Shown: one piece after another, positions 34,612 to 43,910 of the stretch
Layout: each line of letters opens with the position of its first letter
Position numbering within the stretch: the first letter of the stretch is position 1
Source of the DNA: Druceiella hillmani
Taxonomy: Eukaryota > Arthropoda > Insecta > Lepidoptera > Hepialidae
Direction of reading: 5' to 3'
NCBI GenBank assembly: GCA_039881145.1
Contig: JAYKKI010000132.1
Location: 2,580,501 to 2,644,500, forward strand
Length of the DNA stretch: 64,000 nt
Notes under the pieces: generated by a model
The model's database searches: none
What the model saw: the letters and a program-made list of their open reading frames with translations, nothing else
Told to the model about the DNA's origin: nothing
Translations under genes and position numbers: made by a program

Positions 34612-34797
34612 AAATAAATACTGGGTAATTCACAACATTAACTTGTTCTGACTTTATTGCATGTGTGTGTTCATTAGAAATAAACACTGGGTATGTCACA
34701 ATATTAACTTCTCAAACTTTATTGTATGTGAGTGTACATTAGAAATAAACACGGAATATTGCAACGTTAACTTGTTCTTCTTTGTACGTAGTTTCAC
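34612..34797. repeat. 66-bp minisatellite, about 2.8 copies
   Basis: AAATAAATACTGGGT, AAATAAACACTGGGT and AAATAAACACGGAAT start at 34612, 34678 and 34743. Each unit also has a TTAACTTGTTCT and CTTTATTG(C/T)ATGTG block. Confidence 0.9.
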
Positions 34798-35847
34798 CAT
34801 ATTATGAGAACATAATGATTTAACTGACTGGAATTAATTATTTATACAAATATGTTTTTATGAGAAGCGGACTACTTCTATTTATTCAACTAAGGATTCA
34901 ATTTTTAAGATACGTACTCCTAAAAACATCGATCTGAAAATAGTACTTCTTATTAAAAAAAATATGAAGCTTAAATTAGTCGTTATAAAGCCATTCTTGG
35001 ATGATAACCAATAAAGTTCGGTCCAAATAATATGAGTACTTGTATATTTTAAACTTAATCCCTTACCGTGGACTTTGTAAAATTACGTTGAACAAATTTT
35101 AGATTAAGCAGCATCACTTAAACGTAAGGCGAGTTTCGTCAGAAAATTAATGACGTAATCATCGACGTCGTGAATTACTTTTACGATACCATTTGCTTTA
35201 TTTGTCTTTAATACTTTGAATAATCTGAGCAATACGACTCGACTTACAGCTTAAAATATTATATTACGTTTTAAAAGCCCTTTACTTTGCTTGCTCTCAA
35301 AGATCTTTTGCCTTCTACGGATATTATTCCATGGATATTTATCAAATGTCAATGATCCTAAATATTATGTACTGAGTATATTTCAATGTCATCTGGATAT
35401 ATTGCAATGTCACAAAATGAAAACAGCATATAACAGTTTGGAAAACACACAAGTGTAATAATGGTAAAATTATAATAATCTCATAACTCTGCCCGAAAAT
35501 ACTATCAAACAAAGATAATGACGTATATAAAAATGTGAGAATGAACCTTTTTTAAATTTAACCGAAAATAATTATATACAACAAAACTAAGTTACAGTAA
35601 TTTTATTTGAAAAAGGCTCTTAAAGTGTGAAAGTGGGGTCAACTTCGTAAAACAGTTTTAGGATAGCCATAAACAAAATTAAATTACTGGAAAATACACA
35701 CAGCTAATGTCAAATCACCAACTACTTAAACATAAAAAGCAGCAAAAGGATTTTAATTTGATTTTATTGTATTCTATTCGTCAACTCATGTTAACAAATC
35801 TAAATAAAATAATATGTCCTTCGCTTGCTAATAGCAATGGAAATAAC
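34798..35847. other. AT-rich stretch without a visible gene
   Basis: 35125-35200 (GTAAGGCGAGTTTCGTCAG, TTAATGACGTAATCATCGAC) is of higher complexity, with a TTAATGACGTAAT core that resembles homeodomain or bZIP sites. The rest is plain. Confidence 0.45.
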
Positions 35848-35870
35848 AAAGAAGGTCCTAGACCTTCTTT
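35848..35870. repeat. Perfect 10-bp hairpin
   Basis: AAAGAAGGTC (35848-35857), loop CTA, GACCTTCTTT (35861-35870). Confidence 0.9.
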
Positions 35871-36357
35871 TTATACCCACTTGATGCATATGTGAAATTT
35901 GTGTAATCGTTAGTTTGAATTCCTTACTAAAGTTAATAAATAATTGTTATGACAAATAGCTTATATAAAAAAAAAGTTGATTTTAGAAACATTGCATTAT
36001 CATGATACAGAACAAAACTCGTTTACCTTTAAGGCACTGGACGGGACGTTGATTTCATTTGTCTAAGCGGCATCAAATTGAGACAGATGGTGCTAACATC
36101 ACAACGACTCACATTTTACGTAAAGTTTAGAAAAAAGGGACCTGCAAAAGTCTATGAAGTATTGGGCCTGTATGTTTTATGTATTAATAATAGGGAAAGA
36201 AAACGAAAATAAGTAGATAAAAAAAGTTTTATTTAATTGACAGTTGGTGAAAGAAGAAATCTTGCATTTATGTGAGGAGTGAGGCTATTAATTTGTTGAG
36301 ATACGTAAATACATTTAACGATCAACTTTTTGTACTAAAAGTTTAAAAAGAAAAATT
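35871..36357. other. Stretch without a visible gene
   Basis: 36030-36130 (AGGCACTGGACGGGACGTTG, CGGCATCAAATTGAGACAG) has higher complexity but no open frame. Otherwise AT-rich. Confidence 0.45.
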
Positions 36358-36700
36358 TGGTCAGAAACTCGCCAGTGTCGTCGAATACAAAGAGTACGAA
36401 ATACATGGTCATATGTATGGTGAATATATATAGTCAGAAACTATTGTATCGTCGAATAAAAAGATAAAAAATTCCCAGTATCGTCATATAAAGAATATAA
36501 AATGATCAGAGATTCGACAGCGTGGTCGAATAAACTGTATAAATGGTCAGAAACTTTCCAGTACAGTGGAAGTAACTGTATAAATGGTCAGAAACTTTCC
36601 AATATAGTGGGAGTAACTGTATAAACGGTCAGAAACTTTCCAGTATAGTGGAAGTAACTGTATAAATGGTCAGACAGTTGCCAGTATAGTCGAATAAGAA
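36358..36700. repeat. 41-bp minisatellite with degenerate 5' units
   Basis: Precise units start at 36545, 36586, 36627 and 36668 (period 41) with GGTCAGAAACTTTCCAGTAY and AGTGG(A/G)AGTAACTGTATAAA. Upstream (36358-36544) are diverged units with the same GTCAGAAACT, CAGTRTCGTCGAATA pieces. The sharp 3' units and decayed 5' units suggest recent expansion at one side. Confidence 0.9.
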
Positions 36701-36803
36701 GCGACGTAAAATTCGGAAAAAGAAGACGTATTTATGCGCACAAAATGAGATACGAATTATTCCGGCAGTTAACAGGTTTAAATTCGTTTTGGCAAGGGCA
36801 GTG

Positions 36804-36880
36804 AATTTAAAAACAATGAATTTCCTTGTTCTTATATTATTATATAATGTAATAACAAGGAAATTCATTGTTTTTAAATT
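36804..36880. repeat. Perfect 27-bp-arm palindrome
   Basis: Arms 36804-36830 and 36854-36880 are exact reverse complements (outer end AATTTAAAAACAATG, inner end TTTCCTTGTT) around a 23-base loop that is itself AT-palindromic. No mismatches. It lies 100 bases downstream of the 41-bp minisatellite and inside a minus-strand frame (36629-36868) that I reject. Confidence 0.95.
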
Positions 36881-36932
36881 GATAATAATGAATATTAGAT
36901 ATTCATTATTATTATCCTTTCCAAAGGATAAT
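36881..36932. repeat. Two further hairpins abutting the 27-bp palindrome
   Basis: GATAATAATGAATAT (36881-36895) pairs with ATATTCATTATTATTATC (36899-36916) with a 3-base slip. ATTATCCTTT (36911-36920) pairs perfectly with AAAGGATAAT (36923-36932) over a 2-base loop. With the previous one this makes three hairpins end to end in 130 bases. Confidence 0.9.
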
Positions 36933-37730
36933 TATAAAGGTGGTTAAATTTTTACATAAATATTTACTTTTTCATTAAAAATTCTTTACCTTGACTTAAC
37001 TTAAAATGACCTTGATTTAAAACAGAGTACGTGGATACTTTCAAAACCGTTTTCTTTCTTTTTTCGTATTGTATTCATAGATTGCAAAACTGTTTTACTT
37101 TGTAAATTCTAAAAATTATATTACTTTTAAAAAAACATTCCACATTATATTTAAACATATTATTTTGGTAAATTAGAACCTAGGTAAAGTTCTATTGACG
37201 GTCCCTTTTAATTACTCTTGCTTGAAATATTGAAATAGTATATATCTACTGTACTATGTACCTCTACTATAATATAATGATAAATATACTGGTAATAATA
37301 GTGTATTTCATATATAATTAATAAGTTGCTTAGATTAAATTATGAAAATTACAAATATTCCATAAAATTTATAGCTACAGGAAATATTACTTACTTTTCT
37401 AAAATAAGCCACAAAGAAGAATGTCTTAACAAGCTTTTCATCATAGGGTATTTGATTAACGTCGATTTATTGTGTAAAAATATTTTAAAACCGTGGGGTA
37501 GGTTTGAAAAAACATTGTGATAAAAAAAGATTGCACATAACAAATAATTAATCGAAACTTCGAAGGAAAAATTGTAATTTAATTTGTTAATTAAATTTAA
37601 AAAGTTATTATGAATTTAATTTCCACACAAAAAATGAGACAATTATAATTTGCAATATTTAACTTAATCGAAATATTTAACGAGATACTAAAAATATTTT
37701 AAAAACACCCTTATAATAAATGCTAAATAA
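36933..37730. other. AT-rich stretch without a visible gene
   Basis: No repeat or frame beyond AT-driven ones (64 codons at 37326-37520). Confidence 0.5.
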
Positions 37731-37820
37731 ATGACGTCATAAGTGACGTGACGTCATAAGCCAGTTGTGTTTTGTATGGGGCGTTTTCGCGCTAATCGTA
37801 GTTCGTCAGTTTTTAAGTCG
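37731..37820. promoter_or_regulatory. Paired CRE palindromes with E2F-like site
   Basis: Two perfect TGACGTCA palindromes (37732-37739 and 37749-37756) flank a half site TGACG (37744), spaced 17 bases, each followed by TAAG. TTTTCGCGC, an E2F-like site, is at about 37785, next to GCTAATCGTAGTTCGTCAG. TGACGTCA is the consensus for CREB/ATF bZIP factors. The grouping could be a promoter or enhancer, or part of a repeat with TGACGTCATAAG units; no transcript start or coding exon follows. Confidence 0.4.
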
Positions 37821-38367
37821 TTATAACCTTGCAATGAAAAGTCTTAGATATGATATGAATATTTTATCCGTTTTGTATGTTATTACTTATTCTATTTTAC
37901 TGATAAAAAATATGGTCTAATACCCTATTGTACAGAAAATACTTATGAGTTGGTGAAATATTATTTGATACAAATATTGTAAAATAGGGCATTTATTAAG
38001 TTTCATTCAAGAATAAATTAAATATTTACTAGATGTTAACTTTCCGAGTGGGTAAATGTTCTTAAAATAACTTAAATTCTTTCTCGTGTTTATTAATTCA
38101 GTGAGGTTCAAATGCTTCTATGCCTAAATTCAGAAATGAGCATCTTATACACGATGGCCTCGTTGCATATAGATTATATAGAAGCATCACGATTCGGGGG
38201 ATAAACACATAAATATAGAACATTCGATTTCCTCCAAAGGAATATATTTGCAAAAGTATGACTTCGTTATAACCTTGAATACGCTTTCGCGTTCAGTAAA
38301 GATTTGCATCTTATATACAGCGCTCATCTCGCTCGATCCGTTTTGATATGGACGTTTGTATTCAGAA
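37821..38367. other. AT-rich stretch without a visible gene
   Basis: 38260-38350 (TACGCTTTCGCGTTCAG, CAGCGCTCATCTCGCTCGAT) is GC-elevated and part of two overlapping open frames (38304-38498 and 38348-38593) that lack convincing composition. Confidence 0.4.
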
Positions 38368-38391
38368 TCAAACTTCGTGCTCGAAGTTTGA
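38368..38391. repeat. Perfect 10-bp hairpin
   Basis: TCAAACTTCG, loop TGCT, CGAAGTTTGA, inside the GC-elevated patch. Confidence 0.9.
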
Positions 38392-38670
38392 CGTTATATT
38401 TCCGAAGGAATGTAACGAGGTATCTTTTCTTGTTGACGCGTTATTTTTTACTGAAAATTTTCCTGTTTTCCATATTCGACCTCACCAAATCTTTTTAATC
38501 AAATATCTTTTTTCGTTTTCAACTTGTCTTCAATTTATTTATTTTCCATATATTCGCCTCTTCAATATTGAGTTCAGACAAAATAAATCATAGCCGTGGA
38601 ATGCACAAACTACAGTTTAGTTGGTTTTACATTTCAATTTTGTATTAAATTTAGGTCGACTGGATTTAGA
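38392..38670. other. AT-rich stretch without a visible gene
   Basis: Rest of an 81-codon plus frame rich in Phe, Ser and Ile; not supported. Confidence 0.45.
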
Positions 38671-38709
38671 TTTTTGAACTCAAAAATTAATTATTTTTGA
38701 GTTCAAAAA
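38671..38709. repeat. Perfect 17-bp-arm palindrome
   Basis: TTTTTGAACTCAAAAAT (38671-38687), loop TAATT, ATTTTTGAGTTCAAAAA (38693-38709). The arm is itself nearly self-complementary (TTTTTGAACTCAAAAA), so four related half-arms follow each other. Confidence 0.9.
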
Positions 38710-38803
38710 TTACCTATTAAATTAATAGTCCATAAATTGATTCCTTTACCAAGATAAAATATGATAACTGTGCTCATAAAATGATAAATTTTCCAAAAAA
38801 AAA

Positions 38804-39243
38804 TGGTGGTGTTACCCTCTTTGACAGATATCCTTAAAACAACGGGTGCACAGGTGAAAATACATGTTACCGACGTTGACTAAGAATTTCCACCACATTA
38901 ATATTGTTATAGAAAACTTACAATCGTTACGTTTTTCTTCCTTACTCGAATTATTACAAATTACGTATATGGAACGACGAATTCGGTCAAAAATCAAGTT
39001 TTACCCCGGCGAAATTGTCCGTGACGAAGATAGTAACTTATAAAAAAATTGGTATCAGATATTAATAATATTGATAACCTTAATCCAAACATTTTGAAAG
39101 CATATATTGACTAAGTACATCAAGTAAACCAAACTAAACTTAATCGGCTTTTTCAAGATACACAATTACAGATTATTTCTGAAACTGTTACTGCATTTAG
39201 AAATAAAGAAGGTATGGAAGAGATACTAAAGAACACTCACACT
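38804..39243 (+). pseudogene. Decayed coding-like stretch, family unknown
   Basis: Three plus-strand frames in succession read like normal protein. From an ATG near 38804: MVVLPSLTDILKTTGAQVKI to about 38880. A second, from ATG 38864 to the stop at 39041: includes NIVIENLQSLRFSSLLELLQ then YMERRIRSKIKFYPGEIVRD. A third, about 39049 to the stop at 39244: DINNIDNLNPNILKAYID, a stop, then QTKLNRLFQDTQLQIISETV and AFRNKEGMEEIL. Composition is balanced, with charged and amphipathic helix-like character, unlike AT-driven frames nearby. Two frameshifts and one internal stop show decay. After 39244 weaker frames (GLFQDVKEMIQKNN near 39310) may continue it. I cannot name the family; a processed pseudogene or a fragment of an unfamiliar mobile element are both possible. 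The minus-strand frame over 38812-38997 is a shadow. Confidence 0.45.
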
Positions 39244-39244
39244 T

Positions 39245-39724
39245 AAAAACCATGGATGTTAAATGTTTGTAAAATTATTTAAATGTTAAAACAGTATGCC
39301 AAGATAGAGTGAGGATTATTTCAGGACGTTAAAGAGATGATACAAAAAAATAATTAATCGCGTTAAAACGTAACCTAAATTGAGAACTGTAATTCTGTTT
39401 CCTAAATAAAACGAACACATCAACTTTGAAAGTTTTCTTTTAAACTATTTTGATGTTCTATACAGTCCAACTCGGACATATATTTGCAATTAGGAATCGA
39501 CTAAGAGTTATAAAAGCAAAGAAAGATTTTATTTTGTATTAGGATAGATTATTAAATGCCCTTTAAAAGAAGCCTGTCAAGCACTAGTAGAACTCTCAAC
39601 ACTAGGCTTTCGTGCACATTTAGATACATATAAACATTTAGGGTTCCACAGTATTTTTATTAAGCGATGTAAATATATTGCGTATTATATCTCTCATAGG
39701 CATAAAATATGATGTATATTTCAG
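39245..39724. other. Stretch possibly continuing the decayed coding sequence
   Basis: Short frames of coding-like composition persist to about 39345, then the sequence becomes AT-rich with GAAGCCTGTCAAGCACTAG (about 39568) as the only complex part. Confidence 0.35.
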
Positions 39725-40140
39725 ACATTTTGACATCTAGAATCATGGATATAGTTTTTTTACAACTTTCATGTGATCTTCTAAAACCCCGTATTTCTTC
39801 ATAATTTTAGGTTTAGTAGTTTTGAAAATAAGGGGGGTTGTAAACTTTTTGGCATATTTCTCAGTATCTCTCTGCAGACATAACACTTAAAACTATGAAA
39901 AATATTATTAAGACGCTGGCAACTGGCGCTTTAAAACGGTATTTTACTTTTTGTAAGGAAGTTACTTTTTTTGCCTTCCATAAATTATTTACTGAGATAC
40001 GAGCAAGTTAATAAATTTCATTGCTATACCAAATTTCAAATCCCTACGTCAAGCGGTTTCTGAGAAAAAACGGTTGGGACAGACTGTCGGACAGACAATG
40101 AGTGGTCTTGCAAGGGTTCCGTTTTTTTTTTAATATACTT
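39725..40140 (+). mobile_element. Dispersed repeat B, most complete copy
   Basis: Runs through GACATTTTGACATCTAG, AACCCCGTATTTCTTCATAA, TTTTGAAAATAAGGGGGGTT, ACCAAATTTCAAATCCCTAC and ACAGACTGTCGGACAGACAA to AGGGTTCCGTTTTTTTTT (about 40118). The order (ACCAAATTTCA, then GGT.T.TGAG, then a GACAGACAG run, then AAGGGTTCCGTTTTT) is that of one of the commonest lepidopteran dispersed repeats, as I know them. Other fragments in this window: 12094 (-), 42750 (-), 44885 (+), 47690 (-), 51070 (+). It has no coding frame; SINE or LINE 3' tail are both possible. Confidence 0.65.
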
Positions 40141-40643
40141 TGCTAAAATGTCGATATCTAATTTTTTTTTTAAATTAGCCAATAAATATTTTCGCCAAAA
40201 AAAATAAGGTCTACTGCAGACAAGAAGAAAAAAAAATACTTTACCACTAGTCTGATGTGAATTAGTTTGGCAAAAATTTTTAGAAAGAAACGACTAATAT
40301 TGTCATAGGCCAGTCTTTCAATTTACAGGAGTTAATTATAATAACATATTCATAATTGGAGCGCTAAGATGAATATGGCTTTAAGTCTAGTAAGCTTTCT
40401 GCCATCAATGAGGTACCCAAAATGTATGCGTTCCTAGTACTGCTGAATAATTACTAAATTATTCTTAAAAACCCTTTTATATTATCTTCCTACATATTAA
40501 TGTAAAATATAGTCCCTACTTATATTTTTACAAGCCATAATATTATCATTTTACTAAAAATTTAAATAAATTTTATTATAAAAAAATCTTTAATTTCTAC
40601 AAAACCATGTTCCCTGCTTTCATTTAACAGGCCGTTTTATGTT
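40141..40643. other. AT-rich stretch without a visible gene
   Basis: Nothing beyond poly-A and poly-T runs and a small complex patch at 40365-40440. Confidence 0.5.
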
Positions 40644-40971
40644 CATGGTTGTTAATAGCCACCGTTTTATAATTAAGAACTTTAGACTTTTACGCCGTTT
40701 ATGGCAAATAAATAGGTAAAGAAAACATGGTTGTCAATAGCCACCGTTTTATAATTAAGAACATTAGACTTTTACGCAGTTTATGGTAAAGAAATAGGTA
40801 AAGAAAACATGGTTGTCAATAGCCACTGTTTTATAATTAAGAACATTAGATTTTTACGCTGTTTATGGCAAAGAAATAAGTAAATAAAACATGTTTGTCA
40901 ATAGTCACCGTTTTATACTCAAGAACATTAGACTTTTACGCTGTTTATGGCAAAGAAATAGGTAAAGAAAA
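40644..40971. repeat. 82-bp minisatellite, four copies
   Basis: CATGGTTGTCAATAGCCACC or a variant starts at 40644, 40726, 40808 and 40890, exactly 82 apart, each followed by GTTTTATAATTAAGAACATT, AGACTTTTACGC and GGCAAAGAAATAGGTAAAGA. Divergence between units is only a few percent and all unit lengths are equal, so the expansion is recent. Confidence 0.95.
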
Positions 40972-42057
40972 ATGGGCACATAACGTAAATTAATAAGGAA
41001 AACAGAATTAAGATTCTATATAAGCTAAAACACGCGCATGCTCTTATTTTAAAAAACAGTTTCATGTAAACTTCTGCTCGCTTAAAGCAAATAAATCGGT
41101 TATTTCCTAACATTCACTGCTGGATTTACATGGTAAAATTTCTTTTGCCGGACGTTATAATGCCGATAATTTTATAAAGTGAACAAATATTAACCGCGAT
41201 ACTTACAGCAACTTACAACACCTAAGAAAACAAATTTCTAGAAAAACTCTTGAAGTAAAATATAAGTGAGTATTTTCATAACAACAGATGTATATACAAA
41301 TAAGTGAAAAAATTAATTCTTGATTTTAAATTAAAAAAACATGTGCTTAGAAAAAAATGCAATACTCCAAAAGATAATGATTTTCTCGATGTAAATATCT
41401 TTCGTAATAATTTTTTCCTGGTAGTACTTTCCCTCTGGTCAGTCAATTTGCCAAACCACATATTCTCTTTCTTAGACACTTTGGAAAGATGGCGTAAAAA
41501 TAAAATTCTTCATACTTTTATTATCCTCTATATGAGGACGTATTATAAGATGGCTTTTTGCCGTTTCTTGTAAACAAATTACCGTCCGTAACCCTACAGA
41601 TTATACGTTCATGAAATTATTACACAATATAATTTATGTATTATCAGTAAAAACACTCAAAATCATATGTAAATGATATTTAAAAACCCATATTATTTCA
41701 CATGCAGTAACTGTAGCTTTGAAAAACTTATTTCATTTACATTGTACATATTCACAATATACACGAAAACGCCTAACGCTGGTCATTATTAAAACGAAGA
41801 GAATGTTAATAAATAAAAGTTGTTAACCACGATAAAGGCAGAAACCAACCGAGTCTCGCTTGTTTATTGATCTCAAACAATGAACACCAGAATTTGAAAG
41901 TTAGAGATAATAGGTCGAAGTTAATTTTTAACTTTATTTAGAAATAGAAATCACAGACTCTTCTGAATTTCGTTTATTATGTTTCTGCCAATATATCATC
42001 AGGTGCCAATAAATAAATTCAATAATTTCATGGCTTTAAGATATTTCATATTTCTAA
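40972..42057. other. AT-rich stretch without a supported gene
   Basis: Overlapping frames on both strands (41304-41573 plus, 41276-41479 minus) share DNA around 41390-41530; the plus one contains VVLSLWSVNLPNHIFSFLDT but nothing recognisable. 41845-41880 (AAACCAACCGAGTCTCGC) is a small complex patch. Confidence 0.4.
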
Positions 42058-42249
42058 ACCGTAACCCTGATAGTTAATTTCTTAACAAGAAAATATCATC
42101 GTAAAGAAGGACGGATGGAGCTGGAAATATTTGACACCCTGGGTGACTTGAAAAAATTGTTTGCCGAACATAGCATTAAAGGGGAGACAGACGATACAAT
42201 ACGTCATATTTCTCCGTCACTTAAGGCTGGGGATGAAAATTCACTATAA
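42058..42249 (+). CDS. Short coding-like ORF, unknown function
   Basis: The plus frame is open from 42058. From ATG 42115 it gives 44 residues to TAA 42247-42249: MELEIFDTLGDLKKLFAEHS and, further on, GETDDTIRHISPSLKAGDEN. It is acidic, uses all residue classes evenly and resembles a soluble amphipathic helical peptide, unlike nearby AT-driven frames. The open stretch upstream of the ATG (VNFLTRKYHRKEGR) also reads acceptably, so it may be an internal exon fragment with an acceptor near 42050 rather than a complete small gene. I see no clear promoter, splice donor or poly(A) context, and recognise no family. Chance or a conserved non-coding element cannot be excluded. Confidence 0.25.
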   Translation, partial: TVTLIVNFLTRKYHRKEGRMELEIFDTLGDLKKLFAEHSIKGETDDTIRHISPSLKAGDENSL

Positions 42250-42749
42250 AATTAAATATCTTTTGTTTATGGAGCACAATAACGTTTAATATTTCAAGAG
42301 GCGTGTGAATGACAATGAAAATAAAAGCTATTGTGTCTATCTAGCACGAGGCTTCCTACTAGTACAGAGTTTTCATTTTATATAATATGTCAAAGTCTTT
42401 GAGGCAAAATGTTATTCATGAAAACATATTGTTTTTACGATAGCTTTATCATTTTCCCTTAATAAATTATGTATTTAGTGAGTTACTAAAATAAAAACGT
42501 AAACAATAAACTCTGGAAATACGCGCTCCGAGTTTACATAAAACTTTTTGTAATATAAAATCATTTGTTATACATTAAGTAGGTTAACTTTGTTTCAGGA
42601 CGGTTTTTAGGACATGTTCAACAAAAAATTATACGATATATTTATTTTTAAATATAACCACAAGTTGCGTTCCATATTTGACTTACTCTTAGGTTTTGTA
42701 AAAAAGAATACAACTTATATTCTTTCCGCCATGAACTAGATAGGGATTT
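42250..42749. other. AT-rich stretch without a visible gene
   Basis: Nothing found; 42340-42370 (TAGCACGAGGCTTCCTACTAG) is the only complex spot. Confidence 0.5.
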
Positions 42750-42975
42750 TTCGATGTCGGCATTAGTATTTCTGTTTTCCAAAAAAATGGTCTGCATTCA
42801 ATTTATGTTTGAATTGTATCATTTTTTGGTCCCGAAGCTCCAAAGTATCCTTCTGAGATCACTAGCATGTCTGTCTGTTACACATCTGTCCCTTATAAGA
42901 TCATGTGTCTGTCTATTATCACAATTTTTCTTAGAAACCACTTGAGACAAGAACTTGCAATTTGCCATAGTAATA
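42750..42975 (-). mobile_element. Dispersed repeat B fragment, inverted
   Basis: Read on the minus strand: AAGTGGTTTCTAAGAA, then AGACAGACACATGATCTTAT, then GACAGACAGACATGCTAGTG with ATCTCAGAAGG. The GTGATCTTATAAGG block occurs twice, so the core is internally duplicated. The 63-codon plus frame over it is an artefact. Confidence 0.5.
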
Positions 42976-42984
42976 GAACATTTC

Positions 42985-43425
42985 AACCCGCACGTAACTC
43001 AGTAGTTAAAAAACATATTAACCCACACGTACCTCAGTAGTTAATTAATCATATTAACCCACACGTATCTCAGTAGTTAATAAAACATATTAACCCGCAC
43101 GTATCTCAGTAGTTAATGAAACACCGCAAGTACTTCAGTAGTTAATAAAAGATATTAACCCACACGCACCTCAGTAGTGAATAAAACATATTAATCCGCA
43201 CGTATCTCAGTAGTTAATGAAACACCGCAAGTACTTCAGTAGTTAATAAAAGATATTAACCCACACGCACCTCAGTAGCGAATAAAACATATTAATCCGC
43301 ACGTATCTCAGTAGTTAATGAAACACCGCAAGTACTTCAGTAGTTAATAAAAGATATTAACCCACACGCACCTCAGTAGTGAATAAAACATATTAATCCG
43401 CACATATTTCAGTAGCTAATACTTA
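42985..43425. repeat. 36-bp minisatellite with a 101-bp higher-order repeat
   Basis: All units share CTCAGTAGTTAAT. The first three are simple 35-36-base monomers (starts 42985, 43020, 43056). From 43092 the array switches to a three-monomer block of 31+34+36 bases whose starts, 43092, 43193, 43294 and 43395, are exactly 101 apart. The blocks are nearly identical, whereas monomers within a block differ (ACCCGCACGTATCTCAGTAG, ACCGCAAGTACTTCAGTAG, ACCCACACGCACCTCAGTAG). This nested structure is the same logic as higher-order satellite repeats, on a small scale. It ends within 10 bases of a G-run. Confidence 0.95.
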
Positions 43426-43426
43426 A

Positions 43427-43447
43427 GGAGGAGGGAGGGAGGGGGGG
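43427..43447 (+). other. G-quadruplex motif
   Basis: GGAGGAGGGAGGGAGGGGGG(G) contains G-tracts of 2, 2, 3, 3 and 7. It satisfies the four-tract rule as GGG-A-GGG-A-GGG-G-GGG. It abuts the 3' end of the higher-order array and is the strongest G-run in this AT-rich window. Confidence 0.8.
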
Positions 43448-43719
43448 TCAAATCATGCCCTCGATTATTTTTTTTAATTGAACATATGGGGTGTAGAAAA
43501 TATTTTTTAACCCAGATTTCCTGATTTTTGGAATGTACACCATATTTTAACGCCTATAAAAGAAATAGCAGCGAATATATTTTCGTGGTGATAAGTTGGT
43601 TTTTAAATAATTAAATATAATTTCTTTGTCTTTTCGCACGTTTTAAAAATGTCTAAATGTGTGCAGAATCCTCGTAATGCGACTTCTACTCGTGCTTGAC
43701 AATATTTACTTTTTATTTG
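43448..43719. other. AT-rich spacer
   Basis: No feature besides GTGTGCAGAATCCTCG (about 43657). Confidence 0.45.
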
Positions 43720-43910
43720 TCGTCACCGTGGTGTATTGAGTTGACCACAAAGCAAACGGCCTTTGATGGCTCTGCACAACACGGGGACACGGATTCGATT
43801 CCCGGCTCCTCATCGAGCAGGGCTGAACTGATGTTTTGGTTGGCTGTAAGAGATGATCCCGTAGTAGTAAATCCGCCATATATATTAATTGTATACATTA
43901 AAGTACGTAA
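43720..43910 (+). mobile_element. tRNA-derived SINE
   Basis: GGATTCGATTCCCGGCT (about 43791) is a near-consensus RNA polymerase III B box (GGTTCGANTCC), preceded about 60 bases upstream by CGTGGTGTATTGAGTTGACC, which fits a diverged A box. The tRNA-like head is followed by a tRNA-unrelated body (GAGCAGGGCTGAACTGATGT, TTGGTTGGCTGTAAGAGATG) and ends in ATATATATTAATTG. Lepidopteran genomes carry many such tRNA-derived SINEs. Open frames over it on both strands (87 and 61 codons) are artefacts of its GC content. It is not an intact tRNA gene: no cloverleaf acceptor stem closes. Confidence 0.7.

Noticed and set aside
36629..36868. 79-codon minus-strand frame
   Set aside because: It is composed of the 41-bp minisatellite and the 27-bp palindrome.
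41276..41573. Overlapping 67- and 89-codon frames on opposite strands
   Set aside because: Neither has a recognisable motif; the overlap shows only a stop-poor patch.
42754..42945. 63-codon plus-strand frame
   Set aside because: It runs antisense through the GACAGACAG core of repeat B.
43785..43810. Possible tRNA gene at the B box
   Set aside because: No acceptor, D or anticodon stem closes around it; the body continues into SINE sequence.
43713..43898. Minus-strand 61-codon frame with balanced composition
   Set aside because: It lies fully inside the tRNA-derived SINE and is the antisense of its tRNA-like head.
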